A DNA stretch of 64,000 nucleotides from CAYQXJ01 sp964421565 (GTDB taxonomy: Bacteria; Planctomycetota; Brocadiia; SM23-32), in the NCBI GenBank assembly GCA_964421565.1, contig CAYQXJ010000005.1:1-64000 (forward strand). Direction: 5' to 3'. The notes under the pieces were generated by a model. The model had not been told where the DNA came from, searched no databases, and saw only the letters and a program-made list of their open reading frames with translations. Both the position numbers and the translations under genes were made by a program. This document shows positions 60,378-64,000 of the stretch, in pieces. Each line of letters opens with the position of its first letter. Position 1 is the stretch's first letter.

Positions 60378-62177
60378 CTACTCCGTCGGCTCAATGGCGT
60401 CGAACGGGCAGACTTCATAGCACAGGCCGCAGCCGGCGCAGTACAGCTCGTTGATGCGCACGTGCTCTTGTGCCTGCTGGAGTGCGGGGCAGCCGGTGCG
60501 CAAGCAAGCGCCGCAGTTTGTGCAGAGTTCGGGGGCGATACGGTACTGGCTACGTTCGCGCTCGCGCTTGAGCAGCAGGCAGGGCCTGCGGCAAACGATG
60601 ACGCTGTATCCCTCCCGCCGGATGCTGTCTCTCAATGCCTCTTCAAGACCTTCACGGTCATAGGCGTCGACCTCCTTGACGTCGCCGACTCCGAGTCCCC
60701 GGCACACGTCGCCTGCGCTGATGGCCGGGGCGGGACCGCCGTCCAGCCGCATGCCTGTGCCGGGATGTTCTTGCCCGCCAGTCATGGCTGTGGTGCGGTT
60801 GTCCAGAATGAGCAGCGTGCCATCGGCACCGTTGTAGACTGCGTCCAGGACACCGGTCAGCCCGGAGTGGAAGAAGGTGCTGTCGCCTATAACAGCGACC
60901 ACCTTGCGAGCGTTTGCCTCTGCCATTACCCGTTCCATGCCCAGGGCGGCGCCGATGCTGGCGCCCATGCAGACGCAGGTGTCCAGGTTGGCCAGGGGGG
61001 GCAGCGCGCCGAGGGTGTAACAACCGATGTCGCCCGTCACGATGAGGCCCATCTTACGCAGCACGTGGAAGACACTGCGATGTCCACAGCCAGGGCACAG
61101 CACCGGCGGCCGCGGGGGCGGCAGGTCTTCGGGCACCTCGGGGGCAGTGTCAGGCCCCCCGGAGATGATGTTCGCCACCCGGTCGGGGTTCAGTTCGCCA
61201 AGGCGGAAAACCTCCGGCTTCCCCCGAGCCGGAATGCCGGCAGCGCACAACTCGGTGAGCATGAAGTCGCTCAGCTCTTCCACGACCATCAAGTCGCCCA
61301 CGCGGCCTGCGAACTCGGCGATGCTTTTGAGCGGCAGCGGCCAGCACATTCCGACCTTGAAAACGGGCATCTCCGGCGCCACCTCGCGCACGTATTCGAA
61401 GACGACACCCGCAGCCAGGATGCCAACTTGCGCGCCCTCCGTGTTGCCCACAACGCGATTAACGTTGGCGCCGTTGGAGTAGTCGCTCAGGGCTTTCAGC
61501 CGCTGCTGCATGGCGGCGCGCCGCTTGCGCGCATTCGCGGGCACCATGACGAAGCGCGGAATGTCGCGCTCGAAAGTATACTCGCGCTCCAGAACATCCC
61601 GGTCTGCTGGTCGGACCACGCCTTTGCTGTGACAGACGCGGGTGGTCAACCGCAGCATTACGATGGTGCCGAACTGCTCACTGAGGCCGAAGGCAAGCCG
61701 CGTGAACTCATACGCCTCCTGGCTATTGGCGGGTTCGAGCATCGGCACGCCAGCGAATCGCGCGTAGTGGCGGTTGTCCTGTTCGTTCTGACTGGAGTGC
61801 ATACCCGGGTCGTCGGCACTCACCAGCACGAGCCCGCCCTCCACACCGATGTAGGCGCCGCTCATCAGCGGGTCGGCGGCCACATTGACGCCGACGTGCT
61901 TCATGGTGATGAGGGTGCGAGCCCTGGCAAAGGCGCTTCCCAGCCCGACCTCGAGCGCCACCTTTTCATTGGGGGCCCAGCGGCAGATTATCTGCGGGTC
62001 ACCGAACGCCGCCAGCGTTTCCAGTATCTCGCTGCTCGGAGTGCCCGGATAGCCTGTCGCCATTCTCACGCAAGAATGTGCAGCCGCCAGGGCCACCGCT
62101 TCGTTGCCCGCCAGCAGTAGTCGGGGTCCCGCCTGGGTGTCTACGCTCATAGGATGCTGCGCTGATTGAATGGTCAT
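60378..62177 (-). CDS. iorA: indolepyruvate:ferredoxin oxidoreductase, alpha subunit
   Basis: A 599-residue subunit. The pyrimidine-binding half has MATGYPGTPSSEI and KHVGVNVAADPLM; the thiamine-diphosphate half has LCPGCGHRSVFHVL, GDIGCYTLGALPPL, MGASIGAALGMERVM and AVIGDSTFFHSG. Two ferredoxin clusters close the chain: CTNCGACLRTGCP and CAGCGLCYEVCP. With IorB it ferments or makes aromatic amino acids via arylacetyl-CoA, and is oxygen-sensitive. First gene of the operon; ATG 62150 is an alternative start. Confidence 0.95.
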   Translation of the reverse strand: MTIQSAQHPMSVDTQAGPRLLLAGNEAVALAAAHSCVRMATGYPGTPSSEILETLAAFGDPQIICRWAPNEKVALEVGLGSAFARARTLITMKHVGVNVAADPLMSGAYIGVEGGLVLVSADDPGMHSSQNEQDNRHYARFAGVPMLEPANSQEAYEFTRLAFGLSEQFGTIVMLRLTTRVCHSKGVVRPADRDVLEREYTFERDIPRFVMVPANARKRRAAMQQRLKALSDYSNGANVNRVVGNTEGAQVGILAAGVVFEYVREVAPEMPVFKVGMCWPLPLKSIAEFAGRVGDLMVVEELSDFMLTELCAAGIPARGKPEVFRLGELNPDRVANIISGGPDTAPEVPEDLPPPRPPVLCPGCGHRSVFHVLRKMGLIVTGDIGCYTLGALPPLANLDTCVCMGASIGAALGMERVMAEANARKVVAVIGDSTFFHSGLTGVLDAVYNGADGTLLILDNRTTAMTGGQEHPGTGMRLDGGPAPAISAGDVCRGLGVGDVKEVDAYDREGLEEALRDSIRREGYSVIVCRRPCLLLKRERERSQYRIAPELCTNCGACLRTGCPALQQAQEHVRINELYCAGCGLCYEVCPFDAIEPTE

Positions 62178-62218
62178 TGCTTACCGCGCTGGACTCAGTC
62201 TCGCACGGCCGGCCCGAC

Positions 62219-62247
62219 ATTATCGCGCATCCGGACCGCCATGCAAA
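62219..62247 (-). promoter_or_regulatory. promoter of the ior-paaK operon
   Basis: Minus strand: TTTGCA (62247-62242), 17-nt spacer, GATAAT (62224-62219). The predicted start near 62212 lies about 35 nt before the iorA ATG. Confidence 0.5.
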
Positions 62248-62280
62248 GTACTGGCGGGTAAGCCCGTTGGACGGGAGATG

Positions 62281-63480
62281 CTATGGTCCGAAGAAAGTCA
62301 TCAGAGCGACGGCCAGCACAAACAACATGCCGAGGATCACGACGACCAGCAAGACCCACACCCACTGCTCGCCCTCATCACGGCGCAAGACGGTATCTTC
62401 GGAGGTTTCTCCGTCTTCTGCCCGCTCGTCGGGCCCGAAAAGCTCAATATTCGAAGTGGACGCCTCGGCCACGGGCAGTCGTTGCTCGTCAAGCTCCATC
62501 GGCTCGCGATCATCGTCTTCATCCTGCTCATCCACCATCAGTGCGGCCCGCTCCGAACCGAGGCGGATGAGCATCTGGGCGAGGCGCTGGTCTTCCTCCT
62601 CCGTCAGGTGGGTTTCCTCAAAGCCGACCGCCTCCACCGTCCGCCCCTCCAGGAGGCTATCCAAATCGGCGCTCAGCGCATCGTAGTCCTGGTAGCGCTC
62701 GTCGGGCGACTTCGCCATCATCTTGCTGACTATCGAGTTCAGCTCGGCCGGCAACCCCGGTTTCACTTCGTAGAGCGGGTCGACGGGTTTGGTCAGGTGC
62801 TTCGCGATCACGCCCATGTTGTTCTCGGCTTCGAACGGTGGTCGCCCGCTCACCATGTGGAACAGGGTGGCGCCGAGGGAGTAAATGTCCGCGCGAAAAT
62901 CCAGTGTGCCCGGAGAACGGATCTGTTCCGGGCTCATGTAGTTTGGAGTTCCGACCGTTTGGAGTTCCTGTGTGAGCGCTGCCATGCCCTTCATGGTGAG
63001 CTTTGCCAGCCCCAGATCGGTTACGCGTGCCCGACCGGAGGAGTCGATCATGATGTTGCTGGGCTTCACGTCGCGATGGATCACTTCGTGATTGGCGGCA
63101 TAGGCCAGCCCTTCGGCGGCCTGACGGGCTATACGCACGGACTCCTGCCAGTCCATGCCGTTCTCCCCCTCCTGCAGCATCTGCAGGCAGTTGGGACCGT
63201 CGACGTAATCCATCACCATGTAGTGATAGCCCTGCTGGATACCACAGTCGATCACCCGAACAATATTGGGGTGTTCGAGCCAGGCGGCCATGCGGGCCTC
63301 TCGCAGGAAACGCTCAGCGTATTCGGGACGGCTGCGCGAGAGGCGTCGACGCAAGACTTTCACCGCCACGGGAATGCCGAGCCCCTCGTGCCGGGCCAGG
63401 TACACTACCGCCGTGGCCCCCTTGCCCAGGGGTTTGACGAGTGCACACTTGCCGAATTTCTTGGGTATCTGCTGTCCCAC
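62281..63480 (-). CDS. membrane-anchored Hanks-type Ser/Thr protein kinase
   Basis: A 399-residue kinase. The cytoplasmic catalytic domain (about 10-275) has GKGATAVVYLA (glycine loop), VAVKVL (Lys41), IHRDVKPSNIM (Asp137), TDLGLAKL (Asp155; DFG is DLG), and TPNYMSPEQIRSPG. An acidic linker (EDEDDD-like) leads to one membrane helix near 374-396 (VWVLLVVVILGMLFVLAVAL) and a tiny tail, so there is no external sensor domain. GTG 63480, with GGAGAGG upstream, agrees with the promoter; the frame extends to 63579 but would begin before the transcript. Confidence 0.9.
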   Translation of the reverse strand: MGQQIPKKFGKCALVKPLGKGATAVVYLARHEGLGIPVAVKVLRRRLSRSRPEYAERFLREARMAAWLEHPNIVRVIDCGIQQGYHYMVMDYVDGPNCLQMLQEGENGMDWQESVRIARQAAEGLAYAANHEVIHRDVKPSNIMIDSSGRARVTDLGLAKLTMKGMAALTQELQTVGTPNYMSPEQIRSPGTLDFRADIYSLGATLFHMVSGRPPFEAENNMGVIAKHLTKPVDPLYEVKPGLPAELNSIVSKMMAKSPDERYQDYDALSADLDSLLEGRTVEAVGFEETHLTEEEDQRLAQMLIRLGSERAALMVDEQDEDDDREPMELDEQRLPVAEASTSNIELFGPDERAEDGETSEDTVLRRDEGEQWVWVLLVVVILGMLFVLAVALMTFFGP

Positions 63481-63504
63481 GGTCCTCTCCGTCAGCGTGA
63501 GGCT

Positions 63505-63534
63505 ATTATACGGCAACTTCGCGCGAGAACACAA
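63505..63534 (-). promoter_or_regulatory. promoter of the Ser/Thr kinase
   Basis: Minus strand: TTGTGT (63534-63529), 18-nt spacer, perfect TATAAT (63510-63505). The start of transcription near 63498 supports the GTG at 63480 as start. Confidence 0.5.
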
Positions 63535-63846
63535 CCGCTGCCGGCCAAAGCACTTGCGTTGATCATAAGCCGGGGGCAAGGTGCTGGTTCGCCATGCGGG
63601 CAGTGGGGCCGTTGCCCTGCTTTCGGCGCATCAGAACCGCCCCAGGGGCACCAGGGACTGGTCTGGTTCAGCCACCAGGACGTCGACGACTCGCTCGGTT
63701 CGTCGCTCCTCCGGCGTGGGGCCTGGCGTTCGCTGGCCGTGGCATGAGCACACCGGTGCGCTGGCGTGTGGTCTCGCGGTGGAAGCTCCCTCGGCAGGAA
63801 GCTGCGAATGAATCAGCCGGACGCGGCCGGAAGCCTGATGCCGCCA
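63535..63846. other. intergenic region without a recognisable gene
   Basis: About 310 nt between the kinase promoter and the end of the epimerase gene. Overlapping open frames on both strands have no signature or ribosome-binding site. Confidence 0.4.
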
Positions 63847-64000
63847 CTACCCTTGGTCTCTGGCGGCCCAGTCGCAGTGCGCCTCGCACCATTCAATGGT
63901 GCGTGCCAGACCCTCTCGCAATGACACTGTCGCCTCGAAGCCGAATTTAGTTCGCGCGCGGGAGGTGTCAAGCATCCGACGGGGTTGACCATCCGGTCTC
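63847..64000 (-). CDS. 3' end of a GDP-L-fucose-synthase-like NAD-dependent epimerase (partial)
   Basis: The last 50 codons of a minus-strand gene that continues beyond the window. They read RPDGQPRRMLDTSRARTKFG, then FEATVSLREGLARTIEWC and a short tail to TAG at 63849-63847. The P-D-G-Q-P-R-R-x-L-D-T-S-R-A block with the following G-F-x-A ... L-x-x-G-L-x-x-T-I-x-W is the usual C-terminus of GDP-fucose synthase and close extended-SDR sugar epimerases. It suggests nucleotide-sugar or surface-glycan synthesis genes to the right. Confidence 0.75.
   Translation of the reverse strand, partial: RPDGQPRRMLDTSRARTKFGFEATVSLREGLARTIEWCEAHCDWAARDQG

Noticed and set aside
58941..62120. A 1059-codon open frame on the plus strand
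   Set aside because: It runs antisense to iorA, iorB and paaK, all with full catalytic motifs. GC-rich DNA keeps the opposite strand free of stops; its translation has no domain and no ribosome-binding site.
62170..63747. A 525-codon open frame on the plus strand
   Set aside because: Antisense shadow of the Ser/Thr kinase gene.
1..64000. CRISPR arrays, insertion sequences, integrases, prophage or attachment sites
   Set aside because: I saw no regularly spaced repeats, transposase or integrase motifs, or flanking direct repeats; the tRNA-Ser gene shows no duplicated 3' end nearby.

Overview
This GC-rich window (frequent GTG and TTG starts, genes in short overlapping runs) looks like the chromosome of a Gram-negative, carbohydrate-degrading bacterium. 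Several sulfatases, a DUF6785 membrane protein, several xylose-isomerase-like TIM barrels with oxidoreductase partners, a WaaP-type kinase and a 7TM-HD protein would fit the PVC superphylum or a neighbouring candidate phylum such as Planctomycetota or Hydrogenedentota. That placement is inference; there is no rRNA gene here.

Layout: (1) 1-10 kb: a UMF1-type MFS exporter divergent from an operon of esterase, rhamnosidase-like enzyme and URO-D-like protein, then a DUF6785 membrane protein, an AMP-forming ligase and a formyltransferase. (2) 10-16.7 kb: a glycosidase-like protein, two lipoproteins (one DUF3332), a TIM-barrel isomerase with a medium-chain dehydrogenase, an SGNH protein and tRNA-Ser(UGA). 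(3) 17.3-28.2 kb: a tandem WaaP-like kinase and a housekeeping run purA-uppS-cdsA-phoH-7TM/HD-ybeY-corC-recO, with a consensus promoter and a long structured leader ahead of purA. (4) 28.2-33.8 kb: a Gfo/Idh dehydrogenase plus isomerase, a lipoprotein and a large Lon-like protease. (5) 33.8-43.7 kb, minus strand: sulfatase, isomerase, lactonase, glycyl radical enzyme, FGGY kinase and a CBM9-esterase broken by an in-frame TGA. (6) 44.5-51.5 kb: sulfatase, glycosidase, DUF1537 acid-sugar kinase, PdxA2-type dehydrogenase and amidohydrolase. (7) 51.5-56.6 kb: a sulfatase remnant, TrpB2, a sulfatase, an isomerase and a small conserved protein. (8) 56.6-64 kb, minus strand: an indolepyruvate oxidoreductase operon with two phenylacetate-CoA ligases and an ACT protein, a membrane-anchored Ser/Thr kinase, and the 3' end of a GDP-fucose-synthase-like gene cut by the window edge.

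The accessory blocks read as saccharide-harvesting modules: sulfatases, an O-acetylesterase and glycosidases deprotect and cut glycans; isomerases, dehydrogenases, lactonases and kinases take the sugars inward. The kinase/PdxA2 pair matches the known D-threonate/D-erythronate route to dihydroxyacetone phosphate. The glycyl radical enzyme implies anaerobic metabolism, as does the oxygen-sensitive ferredoxin-linked indolepyruvate oxidoreductase.

Most worth a second look: the structured RNA and Shine-Dalgarno-masking hairpin before purA; the TGA replacing an expected glycine in the esterase; the glycyl radical enzyme operon without a visible activase; and several gene remnants (AraC, sulfatase, a secreted protein with two stops) showing ongoing gene decay.
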